The notes beneath the pieces are model-generated. The model made no database searches. It had not been told where the DNA came from and was given only the letters and a program-made list of their open reading frames with translations. From assembly GCF_012911925.1 (NCBI RefSeq), contig NZ_JAAXKY010000029.1, forward strand, positions 1 to 58,082: a stretch of 58,082 bases of DNA, read 5' to 3'. This document shows positions 32,017 through 40,219 of this stretch, piece by piece (the first letter of the stretch is position 1; the number at the start of each line of letters is the position of its first letter). The position numbers and the translations under genes are program-made. Origin of the DNA: Pseudonocardia xinjiangensis. GTDB taxonomy: Bacteria > Actinomycetota > Actinomycetes > Mycobacteriales > Pseudonocardiaceae.

Positions 32017-35000
32017 GTGCGCGCAGCAGGGCTGACCTGGCGACGGCTGGCCGAGCCCGCCTCCACCGCCGCCGTGGTCGTGGCCTGTGTCGCCGCCGCG
32101 GCCGAGACGCTCGCCGCCGTCGTCGCCGGACAGCTCGCCGACCAGCCCACCACCTGGCTGGTCGGGCTGCTCGCCTGCCTGCTGCTCGGGGCCACCCTGC
32201 TGGACACGGCCGGGCGCACCGCCTTCTCCGGAGTCGTCGGCCGCGCCGAGGGCCGACTGCGCGCCGACCTGCTGGACGCCGCGCTCCACCAACCGCTGCC
32301 GGCGCTCGAGGAGCTGGCGGTCGGGGAGGTGCTGGACCGGGTCGACGACGACGCCAGGGAAGTCGGCGTGCTGCTGCGCCGCACCGGCTGGAACATGGGC
32401 CGGGCCCTGCTGCGCTCGGTGCTGGCCTGGGTGGTCGCCGGGCTGACGTGGTGGCCGGCTTGGATCGGGTTCCCGCTGGTGGCGCTGCTCTCCGTGGCGC
32501 TGGTGCGCCCGCTCACCCGGCTCACGGCCGAGCGGAAGCTCGCCGAGGAGGCCGCGTGGTCCGACCACTCCGCCCAGCTGGAGGAGGCAGTCGCCGGACG
32601 TGACGACGTGCGCTCCTCGCTGGGGCAGCCCCACGTCGTGCGCCAGTACGCGCGCCTCGCGCGACACGTGCTGGACCGCGTGGCCGCCACCTGCTCCGCC
32701 GCCACCCAGGTCGGCCTGCGCACCGGTCTCGTCGTCCACGGTGCCCTCGCCGCCCTCGCCGTGAGCGGCGCCGCGCTCGTGGGCGGGGGCGAGCTGGAGG
32801 TGTCCGCGCTGGTCACCCTGTGGCTGCTGGTCACGACGTTCGCCGGGCAGCTCAGCCAGGTCACCCAGCACCTGCCGGAGGTGCAGGCCGGGCTCGGCGC
32901 CCTGCAACGGATCGGTGGCCTGCTGACCGCCCCACAGGAGCCGAGCGGCGGCGCGCCCGTGCCGGCCGGGCCGGCCGCCGTCGAGTTCCGCGACCTCACC
33001 GTGGGCTACCCCGCCGGCTTCTCCGTGCGGTCGGTGGATCTCACGGTGGCCGCCGGAACCACGTGTGCGCTGGTCGGACGCACCGGCGCCGGCAAGTCGA
33101 CACTGGCCAAGGTGCTGTCGCGGGCTCTGGAGCCACCGGTGGGCACCGTGTTCGTCGCCGGCCAGGACGTCACGGCGACGGCGATGGAGGACCTCCGCCG
33201 GGCGGTGGGCGTGGTCACGCAGCGCACGGAGATCCTCGCCGCGACCCTCGAGGAGAACATCACCCTGTTCCTCGACGTGCCGCACGCCGCCGTCGAGGGC
33301 GCCGTCGAGGCGCTTGGGCTGACCGAGTGGGTGAGCTCCCTGCCCGAGGGCCTGGCGACCCGGCTGGGCAGCGGCGGCAGCACGCTGTCCGCCGGAGAGG
33401 AGCAACTGGTCGCCTTCGCCCGGCTGCTGGTCCGCAACGTCGCGGTCGTGATCCTCGACGAGGCCACCGCACGGATGGACCCGCAGACCGAGCGTCTCGT
33501 GACCCGGGCCACCGACCGGCTGCTCGCCGGCCGCACCGGCATCGTCATCGCCCACCGGCTCTCCACCACCCGGCGGTGCGACACCGTGGCCGTGCTCGAC
33601 CGGGGACGTGTCGTCCAGCACGGGCCGCGCGCCCGGCTGGCCACCGAACCCGGCCCGTTCCGTGACCTGCTGGCCGCCGCCGGTGAGACCGGGCAGCCCG
33701 CTGAGGCCGGGGTCCTGCTCAGCCGCGGCGAGCGCCGGGCGCCCCGGCCGGCACCCGCCCCCGCCCGTCCTCGCCTCGCGCGCACGGTGCTGCGGATGCT
33801 GCGCGCCTACCCGCAGTGGGGCGTGGTAGGCGCGCTCGCGTTCCTCGCCGCGTCGCTGCTGGGGGCGTACGGCGCCGTGACCGGGTGGCTGTGGGGCCTG
33901 CTGGTCACCGCACTGGAGCAGGGCGCCGCCGCCTGGACGGCAGCCACCGCTCTCGCGGTGGCGCTCCTGGTCGCCCCGCTGGCCATCGCGCTGGCCTTCC
34001 GCGTCTACCCGCTGTGGTGGTCGGCGGTGACCCTGCGGATGCGGCTCGCCGCGCTGCGCGGGCAGACGATGCAGCGCCGCCTGGTGCGCACGCCGCCGGG
34101 CGAGGTCGTCGCCAGGGCCCTCGACTCGGACCGGCTGGTGATCTACGCCGACCGGTGGGTCGACGTGATCAACGGGATGGGTGTCGTGCTGGTCACCGCG
34201 GTCGTCGCCCGCAGCCTGCTGGCCGGAGCGGTGGTCGGCGGCATCCTGGTCGTGTCGGCGGTGGCCGCCACCGCGGGTGCTCCGCTCGCGGGAGCGGTCG
34301 GCCGCGAGGCCGGGGACGCCAGGGCCCGCTTCGGCGCGTCGCTGGTCTCGGCCCTCGACGCCGCCCGCACGGTGAAACTGGCCGCCGCGACGTCCGCGGT
34401 GCAGTCCCATCTGGTCCAGGTCGATGCGCAGCGGGTGGCCGCGGTGGTTCGTGAGCACCGGGTGCGCACGCTGCTCGACGGCGTGCCGGGACTGCTGGTC
34501 CAGCTCGGTGTGGTGGTCACCTGGTGGGCCCACCTGGCCGGCGTGTGGGACCTCGCCACCGCGCTTCTGGTGAGCACCGCGGTGGCCGGCTCGGGCTGGT
34601 TCGGCACGGTGTTCGGCGCCGCCGTCACCGAGACGCCCGTGGCCCGACGCTGGCTGCAGGCGATGTCGGACCTGTCCGGCGCCGGCGACCTGATCTCCCT
34701 GCCCCCGGGGGTGGACCTGGTCACCGGCACGGCGCCCGCGCCACCCGCCGTCGGCCGCGTGCCGTTGAAACGGCTCAGCCTGCACGGCGTGACCGCGGTC
34801 CACGACGACGGCACGGTCGGGACGGACGGCGTCACCCTCGACGTGGACGCCGGCTCCCTCGTCCTGCTGACAGGACGGGTCGGCTCGGGGAAGTCCAGCC
34901 TCCTCGCCAGCCTCGCCGGGCTCGTCGACCACGAGGGCAGCATCCGCTGGAACGACCGCGAGATCGACGACCCGCAGCTGTTCCTCCGTCCGGGCCAGGT

Positions 35001-35445
35001 CGCCTACGTCGGCCAGGTACCGCGGGTGCTGTCCGGGTCCTTCGTCGACAACATCGCCCTCGACCACGACCGCGGGTTCTCCGACGCCGTCGCGGACGCC
35101 CGGCTGCAGACCGACGTGGAGGAGGCGGGCGGCCACGGCGCGCTGGTCGGCCACCGCGGGGTGCGCCTGTCCGGCGGCCAGGTCCAGCGGCTCGCACTGG
35201 CCAGGGCGCTGGCCACCGGGGCGGAACTGCTGGTGGCCGACGACGTCTCCTCCGCACTGGACGCGCGCACCGAGGTGGAGCTGTGGGACGCGCTGCGCAG
35301 GCGTGGCGTGACCGTCGTGGGCTGCAGCTCCAAGAGGTCCGCACTGGCCCGCGCCGACTGCGTCGTCGTGCTCGAAGAGGGACGGGTGGCCGCCACCGGA
35401 CCGTGGGACCAGCTCGCCGACCGCTGGGGGCACCTGGCGGGCTGA
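32017..35445 (+). CDS. Four-domain single-chain ABC exporter, asymmetric ATP sites
   Basis: 1,142 residues arranged TMD-NBD-TMD-NBD in one chain. NBD1 has Walker A GRTGAGKST (about 354-362), a degenerate signature LSAGEEQL (about 457), Walker B VVILDEAT with the catalytic Glu, and H-loop IVIAHRLS. NBD2 has Walker A GRVGSGKSS (about 953), intact LSGGQ (about 1051), but Walker B LLVADDVSS (Glu to Asp) and no H-loop His (VVGCSSKR). Thus one composite ATP site is canonical and the other degenerate. Substrate unknown; lipid, peptide or drug export is typical. The last 37 nt recur at 37736. Confidence 0.92.
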   Translation: MRAAGLTWRRLAEPASTAAVVVACVAAAAETLAAVVAGQLADQPTTWLVGLLACLLLGATLLDTAGRTAFSGVVGRAEGRLRADLLDAALHQPLPALEELAVGEVLDRVDDDAREVGVLLRRTGWNMGRALLRSVLAWVVAGLTWWPAWIGFPLVALLSVALVRPLTRLTAERKLAEEAAWSDHSAQLEEAVAGRDDVRSSLGQPHVVRQYARLARHVLDRVAATCSAATQVGLRTGLVVHGALAALAVSGAALVGGGELEVSALVTLWLLVTTFAGQLSQVTQHLPEVQAGLGALQRIGGLLTAPQEPSGGAPVPAGPAAVEFRDLTVGYPAGFSVRSVDLTVAAGTTCALVGRTGAGKSTLAKVLSRALEPPVGTVFVAGQDVTATAMEDLRRAVGVVTQRTEILAATLEENITLFLDVPHAAVEGAVEALGLTEWVSSLPEGLATRLGSGGSTLSAGEEQLVAFARLLVRNVAVVILDEATARMDPQTERLVTRATDRLLAGRTGIVIAHRLSTTRRCDTVAVLDRGRVVQHGPRARLATEPGPFRDLLAAAGETGQPAEAGVLLSRGERRAPRPAPAPARPRLARTVLRMLRAYPQWGVVGALAFLAASLLGAYGAVTGWLWGLLVTALEQGAAAWTAATALAVALLVAPLAIALAFRVYPLWWSAVTLRMRLAALRGQTMQRRLVRTPPGEVVARALDSDRLVIYADRWVDVINGMGVVLVTAVVARSLLAGAVVGGILVVSAVAATAGAPLAGAVGREAGDARARFGASLVSALDAARTVKLAAATSAVQSHLVQVDAQRVAAVVREHRVRTLLDGVPGLLVQLGVVVTWWAHLAGVWDLATALLVSTAVAGSGWFGTVFGAAVTETPVARRWLQAMSDLSGAGDLISLPPGVDLVTGTAPAPPAVGRVPLKRLSLHGVTAVHDDGTVGTDGVTLDVDAGSLVLLTGRVGSGKSSLLASLAGLVDHEGSIRWNDREIDDPQLFLRPGQVAYVGQVPRVLSGSFVDNIALDHDRGFSDAVADARLQTDVEEAGGHGALVGHRGVRLSGGQVQRLALARALATGAELLVADDVSSALDARTEVELWDALRRRGVTVVGCSSKRSALARADCVVVLEEGRVAATGPWDQLADRWGHLAG
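35409..35445 (+). repeat. 37-nt direct repeat, left copy (3' end of the ABC gene)
   Basis: Matches 37736-37772 at 36 of 37 positions (single G/A difference at 35430/37757). It encodes the last residues QLADRWGHLAG and the stop. It contains an imperfect dyad AGCTCGCC-N17-GGCGGGCT (35411-35443), as attachment sites often do. Confidence 0.88.
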
Positions 35446-35560
35446 GCGACTCGCAGCAGCCCGCTCGACGCGCCTCCGATGAGTCCAAGGGCGAGCTGAG
35501 CTGGGTACTGCCCAGCTTCCGCCCGGACCTGAGCACAACCGGCACGATCCCGAGGTGAAC

Positions 35561-35571
35561 GTCCTAGGACA
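35561..35571. promoter_or_regulatory. Candidate GntR operator (GTCCTAGGACA)
   Basis: GTCCTAGGAC is a perfect 10-nt palindrome 13 nt before the gntR start; a TAGGGT -10-like hexamer at 35572-35577 would place transcription start at the ATG (leaderless). The half CTAGGACA recurs upstream of the next gene at 36488-36495. Confidence 0.5.
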
Positions 35572-35583
35572 TAGGGTTGGCTG

Positions 35584-36486
35584 ATGAGCGAGCTGACCGT
35601 CGACGCGACGTCGGCAACTCCGGTCTACCGTCAGATCGTCGAGCAGATCCGGTACCTGGTCGAGGACGGTGGCCTGCGGCCGGGCGATCGCCTTCCGCCG
35701 GTCCGCCAGCTCGCGGACAACCTGGGCGTCAACCGCAACACGGTCGCGAAGGCGTACGCGATGCTCCGCGAGCTCCAGCTGATCGAGACCAGGGGCGCGT
35801 CGGGGACGACGATCGCCGAAGAACCGCCCCGGAAACGTTCCGATCTCCGCGAGGCGGTGCTGGCGGCGGTCCGCGGCGGGATGACGCCGGAAGAGGTACG
35901 CGACGCTGCCTACGCCATCGCCCGGCAGGCCGGGTCCGACGTGCGGGTGGTCTTCGCCGAGTGCAACGAGGAACGTGCCTCTGCCTTCGCCGAGGAGTTG
36001 TCCGACCGGCTGCACGCCGAGGTACGCCCGAGCCTGCTCACCGAACTCGACACCAGCACCGCGGACGCCGAGCTGGTGGTCACCACGTTCTTCCACCTCG
36101 CCGAGGTCCGGCGCTGGGCGCACGTCTCCGGCCGGGAGATCGAGACCGTCGCGGTCGTCGTGGCGCCGCACATCCTGACCCTGATGAAGGTGGCGGGGTT
36201 GCCCGAGGGCGCCCGGGCCGGCGTCCGCTATTCGACCCCGCACCAGGCCGAACAGGTCAGGGACTGGCTGGCGGCGGCCGGCCGCGCCGAGGTGGTCGTC
36301 GTCCCGTCTGCGGCCACTGAGCCTCGTCCCGACCTGGCGATGCTGGTCGTCCCGAGTGAGGAACCGGACCTCGCCGCGGTCGCCGGCCCGGACACCGAGG
36401 TGGTGGAGTTCGGCAACGTGCTCGACGAGGGCTCGATCCAGATGGTCGGTGCCGTGCTGGACGAGATCCGCAGTCGCCTGGTTTGA
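35584..36486 (+). CDS. GntR-family transcriptional regulator
   Basis: 300 residues. An N-terminal winged HTH of GntR/YtrA type (PVYRQIVEQIRYLVEDGGLRPGD, VRQLADNLGVNRNTVAKAYAML) is followed by a roughly 200-residue alpha/beta effector-like region of no clear subtype (VRVVFAECNEERA, AELVVTTFFHLAEVRRW, VVVAPHILTLMKVAG). It heads a three-gene cassette bounded by 37-nt direct repeats, with a shared CTAGGACA sequence in front of it and in front of the next gene, so it likely controls the cassette and itself. Confidence 0.88.
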   Translation: MSELTVDATSATPVYRQIVEQIRYLVEDGGLRPGDRLPPVRQLADNLGVNRNTVAKAYAMLRELQLIETRGASGTTIAEEPPRKRSDLREAVLAAVRGGMTPEEVRDAAYAIARQAGSDVRVVFAECNEERASAFAEELSDRLHAEVRPSLLTELDTSTADAELVVTTFFHLAEVRRWAHVSGREIETVAVVVAPHILTLMKVAGLPEGARAGVRYSTPHQAEQVRDWLAAAGRAEVVVVPSAATEPRPDLAMLVVPSEEPDLAAVAGPDTEVVEFGNVLDEGSIQMVGAVLDEIRSRLV

Positions 36487-36487
36487 G

Positions 36488-36495
36488 CTAGGACA
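36488..36495. promoter_or_regulatory. Second CTAGGACA element, upstream of the CPBP gene
   Basis: CTAGGACA, then AGATGGG and CTAG, giving CTAG-N11-CTAG at 36488-36506. Same 8-mer as at 35564-35571. It begins 2 nt after the gntR stop, consistent with a separate regulated promoter. Confidence 0.45.
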
Positions 36496-36540
36496 AGATG
36501 GGCTAGTGGGTGTTTGGCATAGGCAAAGTACGTACCGGGG

Positions 36541-37251
36541 GTGTCTGTCGTGTCCGTCAACACTCGGATCGAGACGAAGCGACCGGGTTGGCCCGAGATC
36601 CTGGTCGGTCTGGCCGTCCTGGCGCTGGTCGGCTACGGCCTGCCGATCACTCTCAATCGGACGGGCGTCACTGACGGGATCAGCCCGGTGACGGCCGGCC
36701 TCATCCTGGCCGCCCTCTCAGGTGTGGCAGGCCTCGCCGCATTCGCGGTCGCCGCACGCATCCGCTCCCTGAGCTGGAGCGATTTCGGCGTACGCCCGTC
36801 GACCGGCCGCTGGCTCCTGATCGGGGTCGCCGGCGGCTTGGTGGCCACGACCCTCGCCCGTGTCGCCGGCCTGGTCGTCTACTACCTCACGAGCCCGTCG
36901 GAGAACATTCAGCAGCCGTATCTCGACGCGGCCGGCGGCGGTGTTCTCACTCTGGTCCTGTCGTTCCTGTTCCTGGCCGTCCTCACGCCGATCGGTGAGG
37001 AGTTCCTGTTCCGCGGCGTCGTCACCACGGCGCTGCTGCGTTACGGCGCGGTCGTCGGTGTCGTCGGCAGCTCGCTGATCTTCGCCCTGATGCACGGCCT
37101 GAACGCCGTTTTCGTGACCGCGCTGATCGTCGGCCTGGTCGCCGCCGAGCTCCGCCGCCGCAGCGGTTCGGTCTGGCCCGGGGTACTGGCTCACGTCACC
37201 AACAACCTGATCGGGCAGGCGCTGGCGCTGATCCTGGCGGCCGCGGCATGA
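36541..37251 (+). CDS. CPBP-family intramembrane glutamic endopeptidase
   Basis: 236 residues, about 7 hydrophobic segments. The CPBP/ABI signature is complete: EEFLFRG (the catalytic glutamate pair and Arg, about residue 155), FALMHG with its histidine, and HVTNN near the C-terminus. Members include Rce1-like proteases, and bacterial ones often serve bacteriocin processing or immunity. GTG 36541 or the nearby GTG 36550 are both possible starts, with GGGGG at 36536-36540. Its stop overlaps the next start by 4 nt (ATGA), so the two are coupled. Confidence 0.88.
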   Translation: MSVVSVNTRIETKRPGWPEILVGLAVLALVGYGLPITLNRTGVTDGISPVTAGLILAALSGVAGLAAFAVAARIRSLSWSDFGVRPSTGRWLLIGVAGGLVATTLARVAGLVVYYLTSPSENIQQPYLDAAGGGVLTLVLSFLFLAVLTPIGEEFLFRGVVTTALLRYGAVVGVVGSSLIFALMHGLNAVFVTALIVGLVAAELRRRSGSVWPGVLAHVTNNLIGQALALILAAAA

Positions 37252-37703
37252 CCGAGCTGAAGGCCACCCGCAAGGCCTTCTGGGGAAACGACTACGAGAT
37301 CACCATCGACGGTCGCTCGCTGACCCGGTGGGACGCCAGGACGTGGCGCACCGGCGGCACGTTCGAGCTGGACGGCCGCGGCTTCGAGGTGAGGACGAAC
37401 TTCTCGGCCTCCCGCTACGAGCTCACCGACCACACCGTCGGCGCCGAGGTCGCGGTCGCGGCCCGGGCCGGCCGTAAGCATTGGAAGATCGAGGCTGAGA
37501 GCCGCACGTACGAGTTCGAACGTGCCTCCTTCTGGCGCCTGGAGGAGCGTCTCATGATCGACGGCCGGCCGGCGGGCTCGATCCGCCGTGCCCATCTGCA
37601 GGCCGACGACACCGTGGCCACCCTGCCCGACCTGCCTCGGCACGTTCAGGTGTTCGCCCTGCTGGTCGTCCTGAGCGGCTGGGACCTCGCCGCCAACGCC
37701 TGA
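37248..37703 (+). CDS. Small beta-rich protein, possibly tubby/LURP-one-like
   Basis: 151 residues I do not recognise with certainty. The sequence alternates short beta strands with aromatic and charged turns (ITIDGRSLTRWDARTW, FELDGRGFEVRTNF, RYELTD, KHWKIEAESRTYEFERASFW). It ends in a hydrophobic helix (RHVQVFALLVVLSGWDLAA), a layout similar to tubby-C/LURP-one (scramblase-like) folds that bind membrane lipids. It overlaps the CPBP gene by 4 nt and closes the repeat-bounded cassette, so a membrane-linked role with that protease is plausible but inferred. Confidence 0.6.
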   Translation: MTELKATRKAFWGNDYEITIDGRSLTRWDARTWRTGGTFELDGRGFEVRTNFSASRYELTDHTVGAEVAVAARAGRKHWKIEAESRTYEFERASFWRLEERLMIDGRPAGSIRRAHLQADDTVATLPDLPRHVQVFALLVVLSGWDLAANA

Positions 37704-37735
37704 GGCGTGGGGTGCACGAGGAACCAGCCGATCAC

Positions 37736-37772
37736 CCAGCTCGCCGACCGCTGGGGACACCTGGCGGGCTGA
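37736..37772 (+). repeat. 37-nt direct repeat, right copy
   Basis: Second copy of the ABC-exporter gene end, here not part of an expressed gene. The distance between the two copies is 2,327 nt, so the cassette plus one repeat is the unit that was gained or rearranged. Confidence 0.88.
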
Positions 37773-37820
37773 CACTTATATACATACTCGTATCTGGATG
37801 CGTGTCTGTATCTTCACTGC
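37773..37820. promoter_or_regulatory. AT-rich promoter/operator of the amidase gene
   Basis: A patch unusually rich in A/T with repeated GTAT/ATAC elements (ATAC-ATACTC-GTAT around 37783-37796, then GTAT again near 37809). It lies directly before the amidase start and may be bound by the TetR protein encoded downstream. Confidence 0.4.
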
Positions 37821-39235
37821 GTGAGCGAACCCCTGTGGACATGGAGTGCAACGCGGATCGCCCGGTCAGTCCTCTCGGGTGAGGTGTCCGCGCGTGAGGT
37901 CGTCGACGCCCACCTGGCCCGCATCGACGAGGTGAACACGGTGGTGAACGCCGTGACCAACCTGCTCGCGGACGACGCCAGGACGCCGCAGGCCGCATCG
38001 ACCGCGCTCGCCGGGCAGGAGAGCCTCTCGGCCCGCTGGCCGGGGTGCCGTTCACCGTGAAGGAGAACATCGACATCGCCGGGCACCCGACGACACACGG
38101 CATTCCGTACTTCCGCCACCTCGTCGCCGCTCGGGACGCCCCGCCGGTGGGACGGCTGCGCGCTGCCGGCGCCGTGGTGGTCGGGCACACCAACATGCCC
38201 GACCTGACCATCGGCGGCAACAACACGGTCAGCCAACTGTTCGGGGAGACCCGCAACCCGTGGGGCGCCATCCGGACCCCTGGCGGCAGCAGCGGCGGGG
38301 ACGCGGCCGCCGCTGCCTCCGGGATGGCGGCCATCGGCCTGGGCAACGACGCGGGCGGCTCGGTCCGGCTGCCCGCGATGTTCTGCGGGGTGGCTGCACT
38401 CAAGCCGACCTACGGCCGCATTCCGATGGAGCACCGGATCGGCGACACGGACCCGACGCTGGCCTCACAGCTGTTCCCGACCGACGGTCCGATCGCTCGG
38501 ACGGTCGCGGACCTGCAGGCAGCCTTCCAGGTCCTTGCGGGCACCGATCCGCGCGACCCGCGCGCCGTCGCCGTCCCGCTCGTCGGGCCGCCGTGTGCGG
38601 AGCCGATCCGGGTTGCGGTGTCGGTCGATCCTGGCGGGCTGGGGGTGCACCCACAGATCCGCACGGAGATCGAACGGGCAGCGGCCGCGCTCGCCGATGC
38701 CGGATACGTCGTCGAGGAGGCCGAGCCACCACGGATCGACGACGCGACCCAGGCGTACAGCACGTTGATCACCACGGAGTTCGGGCTCAGCTGGCCGCGG
38801 ATCCGGCCGCTGCTCACGGCCGCGTCCGCGGCGCACATGGAGCTGTCGATGCGGCGCAGGCCCCCGGCGGACCTCGCCGCGTACCTGCAGGCCACGGCCA
38901 CTCGACACGGCGTGATGCGCGACTGGGCCGGCTTCGCCCAGCGCTACCCGCTCGTGCTCGGGCCCGTCTACACCGAGCGGCCGTTCGACGCTGCTCTCGA
39001 CGACGACGAAGCCGGGGAGAGCATCATCCGCGCCATGCGGCTGTGTACCGCCACGACGTTCCTCGGGGTGCCGGCAGTCGCCGTTCCGACAGGCGTGGTC
39101 GACGGTCAGCCACTGGGCGTTCAGGTGATCGGACCGTGGCATCGAGAGGACATGTGCCTCCAGGCCGCTGCCGTACTGGAGTCCCGGTTCGGGTCGTTCA
39201 CTCCCGTGCAGCCCGCCCTCGATGGCGTGGCGTAG
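37821..39235 (+). pseudogene. Amidase (amidase signature family), frameshifted
   Basis: Two reading frames together encode one amidase-signature enzyme of about 470 residues. 37821-38060 gives the N-terminus (SATRIARSVLSGEVSAREVVDAHLARIDEVN). 38045-39235 gives the rest in another frame, from about GVPFTVKENIDIAGH. The catalytic triad lies in the second part: Lys in TVKEN, cis-Ser in GGSSGG and nucleophile Ser in GNDAGGS. The break falls near 38015-38045, where the sequence should read PLAGVPFT. It could be a true pseudogene or an assembly error. It would hydrolyse an amide to a carboxylate and ammonia. Confidence 0.8.
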
Positions 39236-39278
39236 CCGTGCCGCCCGGCGTCGGTTGACGCCTGTAGGTTCAGCGACC

Positions 39279-39905
39279 GTGGCGAGGAAGCGCCTGACCC
39301 GTGAGGAGAGCCGGGCGCAGACCCGCGAGCGGCTGCTGGAGGCTGCGCGCGAGCTCTTCACCGAGCGCGGTGTGAACGGCAGCTCCGTGGAGCAGATCGC
39401 CGAGCGTGCCGGTTACACACGCGGTGCCTTCTACGGCAACTTCGCCGACAAGCAGGAGCTCGTGGCCGAGCTGCTCGAACAACGCACTCGTAGCGAGGTT
39501 GCCGAGGTCAGCGACCTGCAGCGGCGGGCGGAGTCGTTCGGCGACATGCTGGAGTTGCTGCGGCACTGGAACCGCGAACGCGACCAGAACCTGCCGGACT
39601 GGATGGCGCTGCGTCTCGAACTCGTGCTGCATGCGCTGCGCAACCCGGAGGCGCTGCCCATGCTGGCCCAGCGCGAGAAACTGGCGCGCTCCTCGATCCA
39701 GACGGCGATCGAGCAACGGATCGGCGAGCACGGCGCGCTTCCCGCCGATCCAGCACTGCTTGCCTTGATCGTGCACGCACTCGAGGACGGGCTGCTCATC
39801 CAGCGCCTTCTGTTCCCTGACGAGATCGCCGGCGACGTCGTGGTCGACGCCGTCGATGTGCTGCTCCGATCATGGCGACCGGTCGCCTCCGATCCACCCG
39901 ACTGA
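39279..39905 (+). CDS. TetR-family transcriptional regulator
   Basis: 208 residues of normal TetR length. HTH region LFTERGVNGSSVEQIAERAGYTRGAFYGNFADK at the N-terminus; the helical C-terminal half should bind ligand. The GTG at 39279 is preferred: a TAGGTT -10-like hexamer at 39265-39270 would put transcription start at or near it (leaderless). It follows the amidase gene by 43 nt and probably regulates it. Confidence 0.88.
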   Translation: MARKRLTREESRAQTRERLLEAARELFTERGVNGSSVEQIAERAGYTRGAFYGNFADKQELVAELLEQRTRSEVAEVSDLQRRAESFGDMLELLRHWNRERDQNLPDWMALRLELVLHALRNPEALPMLAQREKLARSSIQTAIEQRIGEHGALPADPALLALIVHALEDGLLIQRLLFPDEIAGDVVVDAVDVLLRSWRPVASDPPD

Positions 39906-39918
39906 CCACGTCGGCGGT

Positions 39919-40206
39919 TCAGCTCAGCCGCTGCTCCAGGTGGAAGGCCACCTCGACCCCGGCCTCGTGCTTGCCGATCAGCTTGCACAGGACCGCCTTG
40001 ATGGGGAGCCAGTGCGGCCCGCTGCCCGACGGCATGAGGGTGGCGGTGAACGGGTGGCCGTCGATCGTCCCGGCGACCTTGACGGGCCGCCTCGTCCCGA
40101 GGAGCTCGGCGGAGTCCGGCACGGTCACGTAGGTGGCGAAGGCGCCGTCCTTCTCGATCGGCGCGGTGAAGGCGTGGTCAAGCGGTTGGGTGGTGGTCTG
40201 CGTCAT
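39919..40206 (-). CDS. DUF1905 domain protein
   Basis: 95-residue beta-barrel-like protein (AFTAPIEKDGAFATYVTVPDSAELLG, VAGTIDGHPFTATLMPSGSGPHWLPIKA, EVAFHLEQR) matching DUF1905. No catalytic role is established that I can support. ATG 40206 has GGAG upstream. It is 13 nt downstream of the hydrolase, so almost certainly in the same operon. Confidence 0.82.
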   Translation of the reverse strand: MTQTTTQPLDHAFTAPIEKDGAFATYVTVPDSAELLGTRRPVKVAGTIDGHPFTATLMPSGSGPHWLPIKAVLCKLIGKHEAGVEVAFHLEQRLS

Positions 40207-40219
40207 CGTCGGCTCCGGA

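Noticed and set aside
31969..36243. Very long open frame on the minus strand across the ABC and gntR genes
   Set aside because: Antisense of genes with complete motifs; typical for high GC content where stops are rare on the opposite strand.
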